Of a DNA stretch of 14,358 bases, positions 7,401 through 14,358 are shown piece by piece (positions within the stretch are counted from its first letter, which is position 1; each line of letters opens with the position of its first letter). The stretch comes from Bacteroidota bacterium (GTDB lineage: Bacteria > Bacteroidota > Bacteroidia > B-17B0 > Aurantibacillaceae). The stretch spans positions 1-14,358 of the forward strand of contig JAEZDS010000123.1 in NCBI GenBank assembly GCA_023433205.1. The letters run 5' to 3'. The position numbers were made by a program, and so were the translations under genes. The notes below the pieces were generated by a model. That model searched no databases. It saw only the letters and a program-made list of their open reading frames with translations, and was not told where the DNA came from.

Positions 7401-8197
7401 TGGGCACTGGGTGCAGAGGCCGAAAAAGTAGGGCAAGGTATACCAGGTAGCGAAATCTTAAATGCACCGGCATCACAACAACCGTGACCAGGAGAGAAAA
7501 CTGAAATAAAAGCGAACTGAAACAGCGCATTACTTGGCGTAACTACAAAGGTCTTCGACAGTTTTTCAATACTATAGTTGTTATTATCACTATTGATCCT
7601 GATAAAATTATTGCCTTTCATTGGCAACTCTATGTGGGGATTGGCAGCAGCTGCCGCGGTGTTGGCGGGACCGTCACCAAAAACTGAGTAGATGGGATAA
7701 CATGGCCCTATCTTGGAATCTATGTGGCCGTTAGGTACACTAAACAGGTAAGCTTCTGAAGGTTGCGATGGACAGCAGCCATTCAAGTTACAGGAATTAT
7801 TGTTGGCACCCTGGTTGGTTCCTCTTGTTACCGTCCAGCCGTTTATCTGATTACTTACCGTGATCTGTCCTGCATCTGAACCTTCAAAATCTTCGTTGGT
7901 ACAGGCAGGAACAACAGAACCTCGCTCTGCCACCGAAGGCTCGTGAACGTGAGGTTTCCATAAGTTATATTTGTCGTTGATGAACTTTCTCTTCAGGTCG
8001 TACATTCTAACCGGAAATTCGTCACCAACAAAACCTTCGCTGATGGCTGAGGCGCGTGCTGACGCATCATCAAAGCCCTTGAGCGAATCGGCATCAAAAA
8101 CATGGTATTTATAAGGCTCAAGCGCAAATTGCTGCGCTATACCCTGACCACAGATCAGTATTAACGCGCAAATCCAGAGAGATACATTTTTTTTCAT
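4487..8197 (-). CDS. T9SS-exported multi-Ig/PKD surface protein with type B sorting domain (paralog 1)
   Basis: Probable cell-surface adhesin or gliding-related protein of 1236 residues. I chose the ATG at 8197 rather than 8263 because it starts a clear signal peptide, MKKNVSLWICALILICGQGI, ending near AQ; the 22 extra residues upstream look like leader. Layout by residue: a cysteine-rich head at about 100-345, with two Cys-Cys pairs (141-142 and 240-241), resembling the lectin-like beta-sandwich heads of Bacteroidota surface proteins; a linking region; a chain of Ig-like modules, each with a cysteine pair (C450/C511, C541/C594, C622/C680, C709/C776, C805/C866, then C894 onward) and often ending PGxYTVT...NGC; a PKD-like domain at about 1053-1145 beginning SGYAPFTVTLHNKS; and the type B sorting domain at 1146-1236 (VIPNVFTPNGDGVND...RWGNKVYE, ending GTLSLIR). 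In this family the last domain directs export through the type IX system. It lies 110 bases after its paralog. The ligand is unknown; adhesion is inferred from architecture. Confidence 0.85.
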   Translation of the reverse strand: MKKNVSLWICALILICGQGIAQQFALEPYKYHVFDADSLKGFDDASARASAISEGFVGDEFPVRMYDLKRKFINDKYNLWKPHVHEPSVAERGSVVPACTNEDFEGSDAGQITVSNQINGWTVTRGTNQGANNNSCNLNGCCPSQPSEAYLFSVPNGHIDSKIGPCYPIYSVFGDGPANTAAAAANPHIELPMKGNNFIRINSDNNNYSIEKLSKTFVVTPSNALFQFAFISVFSPGHGCCDAGAFKISLPGIPCPTFSASAPSAQCTNTTSGIQFLSIPSGGSTVTPCSAYSPTQSGVQYVFNKWQLSSMDLTAYINQTITIDIVASDCTAGGHFGYVYFDAQCGPMSILGNGTPFPAGDTNVIVPTCGPSGATICATPGLGPYSWAGPNIPPGYSTPSFTNQCFTTSISATYTLYMNPPGGCAAFTRIVQTTVTPAPTLVGNVQQAQCGDTIAVVTVTPGGSAGNPSHLTWYPPPYNINSSTTSAQYIIPPVNSPTMVVTVTAADQIGCPVTLTLGVNPPAPVPEFTVTNNTGTYTLTCLTPSISLDVTTTYTYGSKEYFWSNNNFTSNAQGIVVTTPGSYTVTLSDPVSKCARTRTLSIGESKQLPVGTISPTFQNITCATAGSAVNVSATTPTVNIQHSFLSPLGGSFVSTNQNSSYLPGPPGTYTYQLTNLENGCKTTRQFTIASSDGFPTFSLTSAQNFTLGCNSRSVAEINIDGAQASPTDPGGAVSYSLLTPGASSVLAPGVLSTQSKYTTVIPGNYTVVTKNNANGCVTRIPISVLSNTTPPSIDSVITPVTILSCFTPTTVIKGISYSPNVNYRWRLPQSQVQSGDELPVSVDFTKPTQTLIATYTLVVEDNSSTCTSSVPVVMAQNLFPPLARISGTSVILTCVTPSVVLSNNSTWGAGNPFPKPLPVVSSLWEGPSPQLPRENSTTYDAFYQGSYTMTATDLNNGCRSTTVVTVEEDRVYPLVEAPLEKPMLGCGALSTPIVPQISTSTVGLVYNWTSSGTQTVSGATSRTLTAFSTGVYRVVVTDTENGCATEATMEVFSDTLVADIEAEKVSGYAPFTVTLHNKSHTSQDSVDIESLWVFGNSLTASLSSVTSTNVTYHQPGQYTVTLFARKGECLDTAKVVIAVDIPSQMVIPNVFTPNGDGVNDLFFLQRSSNLSQITALIYDRWGNKVYEVSSEKGQIEWDGTTMTGKEAPTGTYFYIITAKGFDGKEYDEKGTLSLIR
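5561..6121 (-). repeat. Highly conserved block of paralog 1 (partner 9385-9945)
   Basis: Encodes residues 693-879 of the 1236-aa protein. Against residues 543-729 of the 1087-aa protein I count about 142 identities in 187 positions with no gap. At DNA level the 25 bases 5596-5620 are identical to 9420-9444. This is the best-preserved part of a longer co-linear duplication spanning roughly the last 2.1-2.4 kb of both genes. Confidence 0.88.
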
Positions 8198-8281
8198 TGT
8201 TTGGTTTTTCAAATGGTTTTGTTTAGAGGCTATCAAAATACGTAAATACAATGATGATACCAAGATTTGTTAAAATACAGA

Positions 8282-8289
8282 CAAAATTA
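8282..8289 (-). promoter_or_regulatory. Candidate -7 box upstream of paralog 1
   Basis: Read on the minus strand this is TAATTTTG, an exact match to TAnnTTTG, 85 bases before the ATG at 8197. The nearest TTTG further upstream (CAAA at 8314-8317 on the plus strand) is 24 bases away, longer than the usual spacing of about 19. A second near-match, TATTTTG, lies at 8234-8240. The downstream paralog may therefore have its own start as well as read-through. Confidence 0.32.
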
Positions 8290-8307
8290 AACCTCCGCGA
8301 AAAAAAA

Positions 8308-11300
8308 TCATCGCAAAAGCGAAATGGTGCCCTTCTTTTCATATTCTACTCCGTCTTTGCCCTTTGCGCTCAATACATAATAATAAACGCCTTCAGGCAA
8401 TTCCTGTCCTCGCTGGTTCTTGCCATCCCATACTATATTGCCGGTTTCGCTGGTTAACTCATATACAACAGCTCCCCAGCGGTCAACTATCTTCATCTCT
8501 ATATGGCCGATGTTGGCTGTACCAAGAAAATATTCATCATTTACACCATCTCCATTGGGTGTAAAAACGTTGGGAACTTCAAGCTCTGAAGGTGTTTCCA
8601 CCTCAATATACCGGATAAGCGTATCGAGACACTCGCCCTTTTGTACATACATGGTTACCTGGTAACGGCCTGGCTGCGTATATAACGTCTGAACCGGTGA
8701 TGTATCCGATACCAGGGTATCGGTACCATTACCAAAACTCCAGGCACTTGTTATGCTGGCCGAACCCAGACTTGAACTTGAATTGTTGGTAAAACTAACC
8801 TGCAGAGGGGCGTACCCCGATAAAGGCTCGGCCACAAACGCGGGTGCCAGTGTACCCCGCACCACTGTAAGCAGGTCAGATGATATGCACCCGTTGATAG
8901 TATTCACCACCTTAAGCCTGTAATCACCGGTAACATTTGTAGATAGTGTGCCGGTGGTTGCCCCGGTTACTGTGGCGCCAGGGGGGGCAGTCCACGAATA
9001 CGTAAGCGGTGCACCATTGTTGCTATATATTGTTGGGCTGATCACAGCATAAAAATTGCCGCAATCCAGGGTATCAGGGTATGCATCTCCGTCAGGATTA
9101 ATGAGCGGATACGCGCGGTCAACAGGCACAGAGTGAGTGGCCACTGAAGTGCAGCCATTGTTTAGGTCAAGTGCGGTCATGGTATAAGTGCCTGGCTCTT
9201 TGGCCAGGTAAGTAGTGCTTTTTTCAAGAGGTAGCTGCGGTGAAGGCCCCTCCCAGTAACTGGCAATTACAGGCAATGGTGCCGGAAAAGGGTTGCCGGT
9301 AGCCGGACTGCTGTTGTTTGTAAGCATTACCTCAAATACTGAACAGGTTAACGAACCATTGCTTACCACCCTGGGAACAGGCTCGAATAAATTCTGAGCC
9401 ATCACCACGGGTACTGTATTGGTACAGGTACTGCTGTTGTCTTCCACCACAAATGTATAGGTGGCTACCAGGGTTTGGGTGCGTTTGCTGAAATCTGCAC
9501 TTACCACCAGTTCATCTCCTGACTGGGTCTGTGCCTGTGGCAGGCGCCAGCGGTAGCTGACATTTGGACTATAACTTATTCCCTGAATAGTTACGCTGGG
9601 AACATAACAGCTCAAAATAGTTGTAGGAACAATCAATGAATCAATACCGGGAGGAGCTGTATTACTCAGAATGGAGATTGGAATTCTTGTCTCACAAAAA
9701 TTGGTGTTGTTCTTGGTTATTACTACATATTGTCCGGGAACCGATACCTGATAGCTGCTTTGAGTGGTAAGTGTGCCTGATGGTGTTGCGCTGCTTGAGC
9801 CAGGAACAAGAAGACTGTAACTAACGGGTCCGCCCGGATCGGTAGGCGATGCCTGAGCATTGGTTATATTGATCTCGGCAACACTTCTGCTGTTGCAGCC
9901 AAGCGTAAAATTCTGGGCGCTGGTGAGCGAAAAGGTGGGAAATCCGGAATTGGAAAAAACGGTGAACGTTTTTGTGGTCTTGCAGCCATTGATCGTATTA
10001 ACCAGGTGATGTGTAAAGGTTCCTACACCGCCGGGCGTGTATGGCATCTGTGCGCTGGTTGATGAGAGTGTGCCTCCAAAAGGGCTAAGTACCTGGTGTA
10101 TGAAGTTCACCGTGGGACTGTTGGCTGTTGCAGTTACGGTGGTAATTGAATTGAGATTACAGTCTATTGTCTGGTAAGTGTTAGACAATGCCGAAGATGG
10201 AACAGTAGTATTCAGGCCTATCTGCAATGTTTTTGTAGCGGTGCAATTGGAAACTGGGTGAGAGGCAGTAACAGTCCATATGCCTGTTCCTCCCGCCTGG
10301 AAATTTGCCACCGAACCATTCTGGGCGGCAATGAGGCCATTGGTCCAGGTGTAGCTATAACTGGAGATATTAGCCGTAACTGTTACGGTTGGCTGAAGAC
10401 AGGTAACACTATACACAGGACCTGGCGGCGTAAACCCGAAATCAGCCGCGCTGGGAGGTTGGGTGATGGTGAATGTGGCGCTGCTGCTGCAGCCACCTTC
10501 TGAAACCACATTGGCCTGATATATTCCCGGCAACGTTGCCACGCTGTCGTGGCTTGCCAGCTGGGTATTGCTTGAAATGCTGTTGGGCGTTGGCGTCCAG
10601 TTTACAGTGTATGAGGGGTTTGCTCCCACGGGCGTGAAGCTCAGATTTAAATTGAACGCATTCCAGGTGTTGGTACAGGCTGCATTGGTGACCGTAGGAA
10701 CAACTGTAGGTTGTGGGTACACCGTAACGGTGGTAACTGCAGTCTGCGTGGCCGGTCCCATTGGAGTACTGCCCGTACCATATACGGTGTAGGTGGTGGT
10801 TACTGAAGGTGTAAGCACAAAGGTGGATGTGGGAAAACTCAGGCCCCCGGGATTGACACTGTAAGTGATGTTGGTGAGCGACCCTGAACTCGCGGCAATG
10901 ATGGTAGCGCTATTTCCTGAGCAAACCGCTGCATTACTGACCACATTCAGGCAGTTAGGATCGCAGGAAAGACTTGCCGAGCCAAGCGATTCGAAACTAA
11001 CCAATGTATTCACCCCACTATAGTTTGAGAGGCAGATGATATACTGTTCGCAGGCCAGAACTGGTAATGGAGGTTCGTAATTAGACCAGTTGCCACCGCT
11101 TGGAATATTTAAGGTGCCGGCTATACCCGTTCCTCCGGTACCTGAGCCGTTCCAGTTACAGCGAACAGGAGCAAGTATATTATTCTGGATATCGGCACAG
11201 GTCGTAGGAGAGTATTTCCACATGGCCCAGTCGTACAAACCAACCTGGGGATGCTGACTGTTTTGCGCACCAAAAGAAAATTCCAGAAAACCATTATTGC

Positions 11301-11571
11301 CAATTGTAATAAGCAACCACTGAGGTTTGAGTTCGCCTGATAACAAACATCCTGAATTAGTGCCCGTGGGGTTAGAGGAAGGGTTACTGACATTGTGGGC
11401 ACTTGTGCTGGTAAGATCAGTGTAGGTGCCAACTCCTGAAGTGCTGTTGAAAGTGAAGCTTGGGGTTGAACAAAGAGGAATGGCATCAATACAATCGGCA
11501 TTGATATTGGTTTGCGACACACCCATAAAACCGGCAAACAACAGACTGAAAAACAGAAAATATCTAAACAT
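8308..11571 (-). CDS. T9SS-exported multi-Ig/PKD surface protein with type B sorting domain (paralog 2)
   Basis: Probable surface protein of 1087 residues, paralogous to its downstream neighbour. Seen: signal peptide MFRYFLFFSLLFAGFMGVSQ (1-20). The head at about 27-205 begins ADCIDAIPLCSTPSF, has many cysteines, and is of a type often found at the N-terminus of Bacteroidota type B sorted proteins. It is followed by an Ig-like module with VCSGNSATI (216-224) and then a cysteine-pair module series (C299/C361, C391/C443, C471/C530, C559 onward) matching the neighbour one for one. Next come a PKD-like domain starting SGYAPLQVSFTNNSS, and the sorting domain at 998-1087 (EVPNVFTPNGDGVND...DRWG, ending GTISLLR). 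Family knowledge says the mature protein is exported by the type IX system. It begins 13 bases after the stop of a small exported protein, so the two are probably one transcript. The ligand or function is unknown; an adhesive role is inference. Confidence 0.85.
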   Translation of the reverse strand: MFRYFLFFSLLFAGFMGVSQTNINADCIDAIPLCSTPSFTFNSTSGVGTYTDLTSTSAHNVSNPSSNPTGTNSGCLLSGELKPQWLLITIGNNGFLEFSFGAQNSQHPQVGLYDWAMWKYSPTTCADIQNNILAPVRCNWNGSGTGGTGIAGTLNIPSGGNWSNYEPPLPVLACEQYIICLSNYSGVNTLVSFESLGSASLSCDPNCLNVVSNAAVCSGNSATIIAASSGSLTNITYSVNPGGLSFPTSTFVLTPSVTTTYTVYGTGSTPMGPATQTAVTTVTVYPQPTVVPTVTNAACTNTWNAFNLNLSFTPVGANPSYTVNWTPTPNSISSNTQLASHDSVATLPGIYQANVVSEGGCSSSATFTITQPPSAADFGFTPPGPVYSVTCLQPTVTVTANISSYSYTWTNGLIAAQNGSVANFQAGGTGIWTVTASHPVSNCTATKTLQIGLNTTVPSSALSNTYQTIDCNLNSITTVTATANSPTVNFIHQVLSPFGGTLSSTSAQMPYTPGGVGTFTHHLVNTINGCKTTKTFTVFSNSGFPTFSLTSAQNFTLGCNSRSVAEINITNAQASPTDPGGPVSYSLLVPGSSSATPSGTLTTQSSYQVSVPGQYVVITKNNTNFCETRIPISILSNTAPPGIDSLIVPTTILSCYVPSVTIQGISYSPNVSYRWRLPQAQTQSGDELVVSADFSKRTQTLVATYTFVVEDNSSTCTNTVPVVMAQNLFEPVPRVVSNGSLTCSVFEVMLTNNSSPATGNPFPAPLPVIASYWEGPSPQLPLEKSTTYLAKEPGTYTMTALDLNNGCTSVATHSVPVDRAYPLINPDGDAYPDTLDCGNFYAVISPTIYSNNGAPLTYSWTAPPGATVTGATTGTLSTNVTGDYRLKVVNTINGCISSDLLTVVRGTLAPAFVAEPLSGYAPLQVSFTNNSSSSLGSASITSAWSFGNGTDTLVSDTSPVQTLYTQPGRYQVTMYVQKGECLDTLIRYIEVETPSELEVPNVFTPNGDGVNDEYFLGTANIGHIEMKIVDRWGAVVYELTSETGNIVWDGKNQRGQELPEGVYYYVLSAKGKDGVEYEKKGTISLLR
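9385..9945 (-). repeat. Highly conserved block of paralog 2 (partner 5561-6121)
   Basis: Second copy of the duplicated block, encoding residues 543-729 of the 1087-aa protein. It covers the C559 and following Ig-like modules and begins GFPTFSLTSAQNFTLGCNSR, identical in both proteins. The copies are direct repeats about 3.8 kb apart, so recombination between them could delete or fuse the pair. Confidence 0.88.
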
Positions 11572-11584
11572 AATGACTGGAACT

Positions 11585-12055
11585 TTAACGGGTTATCAAT
11601 TTATTGATCGATGCTGCCACCTGGCCTGCTTCGAGATTTCTGTAAACTTCCTGGCCCTCGGCATCAAATACCATGTTCTGGGGAGCGCCGGTCAGCTCTT
11701 TACGCAGATCTCCAAAATCAAGGGGTATCAGCATCAAACAGCCATCGTATGCAAGTGTGGTTTTTGCGGTTGCCAGGCTGCCATTGGTAAGAACAGACAC
11801 AACAACTATTCCTTTGGTGCCCCCCTTCAGCTTTGCCCTGTGATAAATCTTGTGTGCCTTGTCAAAATCCTCGTTCTTTTCTCTGGTCGAAGCGTCTTCG
11901 AGCTGCCAGGTATTGTAGGCGATCAGTTTATCTGAAACATCTATGGCAGGATACTGCTCCTGCAACAGGGTTTTTATCTTATTAAAAAGCGGGGTCTGGG
12001 CCTGGATCACAGAAAAGGACAATAAACACAGTAACAGAATCAAAGTCTTCTTCAT
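11585..12055 (-). CDS. Small exported protein of unknown function
   Basis: I do not recognise this gene. The 156-residue protein starts with a clear signal peptide, MKKTLILLLCLLSFSVIQAQ, so it should be periplasmic or secreted as about 136 residues. It lacks a lipobox and the T9SS sorting domain. The middle is rich in charged residues (STREKNEDFDKAHKIYHRAK), followed by a hydrophobic strand (GIVVVSV). The tail NMVFDAEGQEVYRNL followed by a helix recalls the end of thioredoxin-like folds, but there is no CxxC motif, so this is only a fold guess. Its stop lies 13 bases before the start of the 1087-aa surface protein, suggesting co-transcription and perhaps a shared role in export or display of that protein. 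No Shine-Dalgarno sequence is visible. It is very likely a real gene because of its signal peptide and tight spacing. Confidence 0.75.
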   Translation of the reverse strand: MKKTLILLLCLLSFSVIQAQTPLFNKIKTLLQEQYPAIDVSDKLIAYNTWQLEDASTREKNEDFDKAHKIYHRAKLKGGTKGIVVVSVLTNGSLATAKTTLAYDGCLMLIPLDFGDLRKELTGAPQNMVFDAEGQEVYRNLEAGQVAASINKLITR

Positions 12056-12298
12056 AAGAGGATTGTTTTAATTTTTCCTGGTCCAAATTAGCACTTTTTG
12101 TTAAATGAACCGCAACCTTTCCACAAAAACAGTGCCGGATTATTGCAAAAGAGCTCATTATAAACCTTGCTTCCCAAAATAGTTGAAAACAAAGTAAGGT
12201 TGCAATTGGTGAAATCCCCGAGTCATTGCATTGTCCGCGCTAAAATGGCAGATCAAAAAACAGCCCCTGGTGCCTCCGCAGAAAGGTAAGACAGAATA

Positions 12299-12724
12299 TT
12301 AATGCGCAGTAAATAAAACATCTTCATGCACCGCCTCATTCATCAGCAAGCGGTTATAATAAGCTAAAGCATTCTCGCGCAGCTGCAATTCGGTTTCAGA
12401 AAGGTCCATTTTTGTATGAAGCTTTACAAAATCTTCGCCATTAAATTTATGGGCCGCAATCAGGCTGTCGAAAAGATTGTTGGCCAGGTTTACTGCAGCA
12501 ACAGCATTCTCGGCATCCTTTGAGATCAGTACTATTTTCTCAATACGCGCATTCAGCGCCTCCAGTCCCGCAGCCCTTATGCTGTCAGTGCCGGCCAGTG
12601 ATGTTATACGATTGTGTACCTGCTGCCGGTAATATTGCCTCAGTTCCTGCTGGTAGCTGGTGCCGCAGGCATGCAGACCCGCTAACAGCAATACCATTTT
12701 AAAAATTAAGAATATTCTTGCCAT
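12299..12724 (-). CDS. Small lipoprotein of unknown function
   Basis: A 141-residue protein I do not recognise. Seen: a lipoprotein signal peptide MARIFLIFKMVLLLAGLHAC with the lipobox ending at Cys20, so the mature protein is probably lipid-anchored. Position 2 of the mature chain is Gly, and the acidic stretch that sends some Bacteroidota lipoproteins to the cell surface is absent, which would favour a periplasmic-facing position (inference). The rest looks mostly helical and charged, with no cysteine after the anchor and no known catalytic motif. Its ATG (12722-12724) directly follows the stop codon of the LEA-like gene, with no spacer, implying translational coupling and a joint function with it. 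Met10 is a possible alternative start but would leave a very short signal peptide. Confidence 0.72.
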   Translation of the reverse strand: MARIFLIFKMVLLLAGLHACGTSYQQELRQYYRQQVHNRITSLAGTDSIRAAGLEALNARIEKIVLISKDAENAVAAVNLANNLFDSLIAAHKFNGEDFVKLHTKMDLSETELQLRENALAYYNRLLMNEAVHEDVLFTAH

Positions 12725-13585
12725 CTATTTTAATATTTCCAATTCACCGGATTTTGAAACTTCCACTGCTGTGCTATCCATTACCTTGTTCATCTTAATA
12801 AGGCCGCGAACCACCGCTGTGTATGGCAATTTTTTGCCAGATATTGCAAAGTACGCAGTTTTTAGCGGTTTTTTTAAGTTTATTGCCACAGGAAAAGCTT
12901 CAATGGTGGTGGCGCGGGGCAAAACCTCAAATGTTCTGTCGAGTGAACCCGCTGCTGAGAAAAGCTCACCTCCCAGAATATCATACTTCAGGTTTGACGC
13001 CTGCAGCATAATACTCCCTTTGTTTATAAAAGCTATGGTGACCTGCAGAGAGAGGATCATTTTACTGAGACTAACAAATTCCACCTTTTTTATTTCAATT
13101 TCAGGAGGGCGTGGCACAGGGATGTAGCTAAGCTCTTTGTGAGGCAGCCTGAACTTCCCGAATACCGTCTGGTAAACCAGCGTTATATCTGATCTTATCT
13201 CGGCACTGTCGCGCTCCTGTAGTGCTTCAATCTGCGCCTGAATTTGTCTGAAGGGAAGTTTTAGCGGGATCGCAAAGGTGTCGGCATCTCCTGACTTAAG
13301 TATTACCTGCAGATCCTGATCGCCTGCAAGCAGCCGCGTGGTGTCAAGACGCACATCATAATAAATGCTGTCGAGATTGATCTTAAAGAGCCCCTTATTC
13401 TCCAGCTTAAGATCGAGGTTGGTGTATAGGGTATCATTACTGATCCTGATGGCAACACCACGCAACCGTTCAGGGCTGGGCAAAACAATATTGCGAAGAT
13501 TTTCGGGAAAGTAAGTTACAAAGAACAGGCCTGAAGCTGCAACAAGCACCAGCACAGCAACCGTTATAACGATAAATCTTTTCAA
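12725..13585 (-). CDS. Membrane-anchored protein with two LEA14/WHy-like repeats
   Basis: A 286-residue protein with a single N-terminal membrane segment at about residues 4-25 (FIVITVAVLVLVAASGLFFV), so it is probably anchored in the inner membrane with the bulk in the periplasm. Two successive regions, about 43-120 and 165-265, share the same plan: a strand that begins with a hydrophobic alternation, then LENKGLFKINLDSIYYDV (61-78) in the first and FINKGSIMLQASNLKYDI (186-203) in the second. An N-K-G turn followed by strands leading to a Y-D segment is typical of the LEA type 2 (LEA14/WHy) beta-sandwich. Members are linked to stress or desiccation tolerance in plants; the bacterial role is unclear. 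The gene abuts a lipoprotein gene downstream and lies 73 bases after the fumarylacetoacetase gene. The family assignment is by eye and moderate. Confidence 0.6.
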   Translation of the reverse strand: MKRFIVITVAVLVLVAASGLFFVTYFPENLRNIVLPSPERLRGVAIRISNDTLYTNLDLKLENKGLFKINLDSIYYDVRLDTTRLLAGDQDLQVILKSGDADTFAIPLKLPFRQIQAQIEALQERDSAEIRSDITLVYQTVFGKFRLPHKELSYIPVPRPPEIEIKKVEFVSLSKMILSLQVTIAFINKGSIMLQASNLKYDILGGELFSAAGSLDRTFEVLPRATTIEAFPVAINLKKPLKTAYFAISGKKLPYTAVVRGLIKMNKVMDSTAVEVSKSGELEILK

Positions 13586-13658
13586 AACAGCTGATCAGAT
13601 CATTATCACTTGTTCTCAAAACAAAGCTGCCGCAGAAACGATCCTGAAGCCCCTTGCT

Positions 13659-14358
13659 CTAGTCTTTTGCCGGCAGCACCGTTGCTCTGCACTCTCCAAA
13701 TCCAACCCGCATGTGGTCTTTCACACAATGACCTTTTATTACAATGGTGTCGTGGTCATTTACAAATTTGCGTTCACTGCCATCGTTAAGTTTAATGGGT
13801 TTTGTTCCCTTCCAGGTCAACTCCAGCATACTGCCATACTCGTTTGGTTCAGGTCCGCTTATTGTGCCGCTTGCCATCATGTCGCCTATCTTAACATTAC
13901 AACCATTTACTGTGTGATGTGCCAGCTGCTGCTGCATGGTCCAGTACATATACCTGAAGTTTGAACTACAGAGCTGTGATGGTTTGCCTCCTTCAGGGAT
14001 CAGATAAACATCAAGATTAATGTCAATATTTTTATCGCCCTTGTATTGCAGATACGGCAGCACTTCTGGCTCCTGTTTATAACCTTTGGTCATAAATGGT
14101 TCAAGGGCTTCAAGTGTCACTACCCAGGGTGAGATGGTGCTGGCAAAGTTCTTAGCCAGGAAAGGTCCCAGCGGCACGTATTCCCAGGTCTGGATATCGC
14201 GGGCGCTCCAATCGTTAAAAAGCACCATGCCGAAAATATATTCATCGGCCTGTGCAGTACTTATAGAATCACCGGGCTGAGTTTCCTTCCCTATAATAAA
14301 TGCAGTCTCCAGCTCAATGTCGAGCATTTTTGTGGGGCCAAAAACCGGCTTGTCGGCA
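13659..14358 (-). CDS. fahA: Fumarylacetoacetase, C-terminal part (5' end outside window)
   Basis: Cytoplasmic fumarylacetoacetate hydrolase, the last step of tyrosine/homogentisate breakdown, splitting fumarylacetoacetate into fumarate and acetoacetate. The frame is open to the window edge: codons before the internal Met at 14327 read ADKPVFGPTK, so that Met is not the start. About 232 residues are present, compared with roughly 420 for the family. Seen, with human FAH numbering from memory: MLDIELETAF carries the metal-binding Glu199 and Glu201 positions; NDWSARDIQ carries Asp233, Arg237 and Gln240; GPFLAKNF carries Lys253; ASGTISGPEP carries Thr350. The C-terminus GFGECRATVLPAKD also fits. 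All these active-site residues are kept, so the enzyme should be active. Upstream genes of the pathway, if linked, lie beyond the window. Confidence 0.95.
   Translation of the reverse strand, partial: ADKPVFGPTKMLDIELETAFIIGKETQPGDSISTAQADEYIFGMVLFNDWSARDIQTWEYVPLGPFLAKNFASTISPWVVTLEALEPFMTKGYKQEPEVLPYLQYKGDKNIDINLDVYLIPEGGKPSQLCSSNFRYMYWTMQQQLAHHTVNGCNVKIGDMMASGTISGPEPNEYGSMLELTWKGTKPIKLNDGSERKFVNDHDTIVIKGHCVKDHMRVGFGECRATVLPAKD

Noticed and set aside
8198..8263. Longer start for the 1236-aa surface protein at 8263
   Set aside because: The extra 22 residues precede a complete signal peptide that begins at 8197 and would block its normal position; the segment fits an untranslated leader.
8290..8315. 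Terminator right after the 1087-aa gene
   Set aside because: On the minus strand TCGC-TTTT-GCGA is followed by eight T residues, but the stem is only 4 bp and overlaps the last codons, so it is too weak to call.
4487..11571. Plus-strand open frames opposite the two surface-protein genes
   Set aside because: They are fragments antisense to well-supported coding sequence, without domains or start signals; Thr/Val-rich repeats naturally leave such open shadows.
12112..12203. Inverted repeat GCAACCTT (12112-12119) and AAGGTTGC (12196-12203)
   Set aside because: Only 8 bp at 76 bases spacing, with no extension on either side; this is within chance for an intergenic region of about 240 bases.

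Overview
The window looks like a chromosomal segment of a member of the Bacteroidota. Four things point there: two large exported proteins ending in the type B C-terminal sorting domain of the type IX secretion system (T9SS); -7 boxes of the Bacteroidota form TAnnTTTG in front of plus-strand genes; A-rich leaders with no obvious Shine-Dalgarno sequence; and a single-domain RRM RNA-binding protein. The genus cannot be fixed from this sequence alone.

Plus strand, 1-4046: the 3' end of a PaaZ-type phenylacetate-degradation gene, then ridA (enamine/imine deaminase), a small RRM protein with its own consensus promoter and terminator, and carB. The CarB protein (938 aa) stops right after the second ATP-grasp half and has no C-terminal MGS-like allosteric domain. 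The 440-base gap after carB (4047-4486) holds a GC-rich, hairpin-bearing stretch of about 333 bp bounded by an exact 11-bp inverted repeat, which resembles a MITE or insertion-sequence remnant. A perfect palindromic terminator follows, between the converging genes.

Minus strand, 12055 down to 4487: a small exported protein of unknown function, then two tandem, paralogous, T9SS-exported surface proteins of 1087 and 1236 aa. They share a co-linear chain of about seven two-cysteine Ig-like modules, a PKD-like domain and the sorting domain, but their N-terminal heads are unrelated in sequence. This looks like an adhesin pair made by tandem duplication followed by head replacement or divergence, and it is the most distinctive accessory feature here.

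Minus strand, 14358 down to 12299: the C-terminal part of fumarylacetoacetase (last step of tyrosine/homogentisate breakdown), a membrane-anchored protein with two LEA14/WHy-like repeats, and a small lipoprotein whose ATG directly follows the previous stop codon. I saw no tRNA, rRNA, CRISPR array or intact transposase gene.
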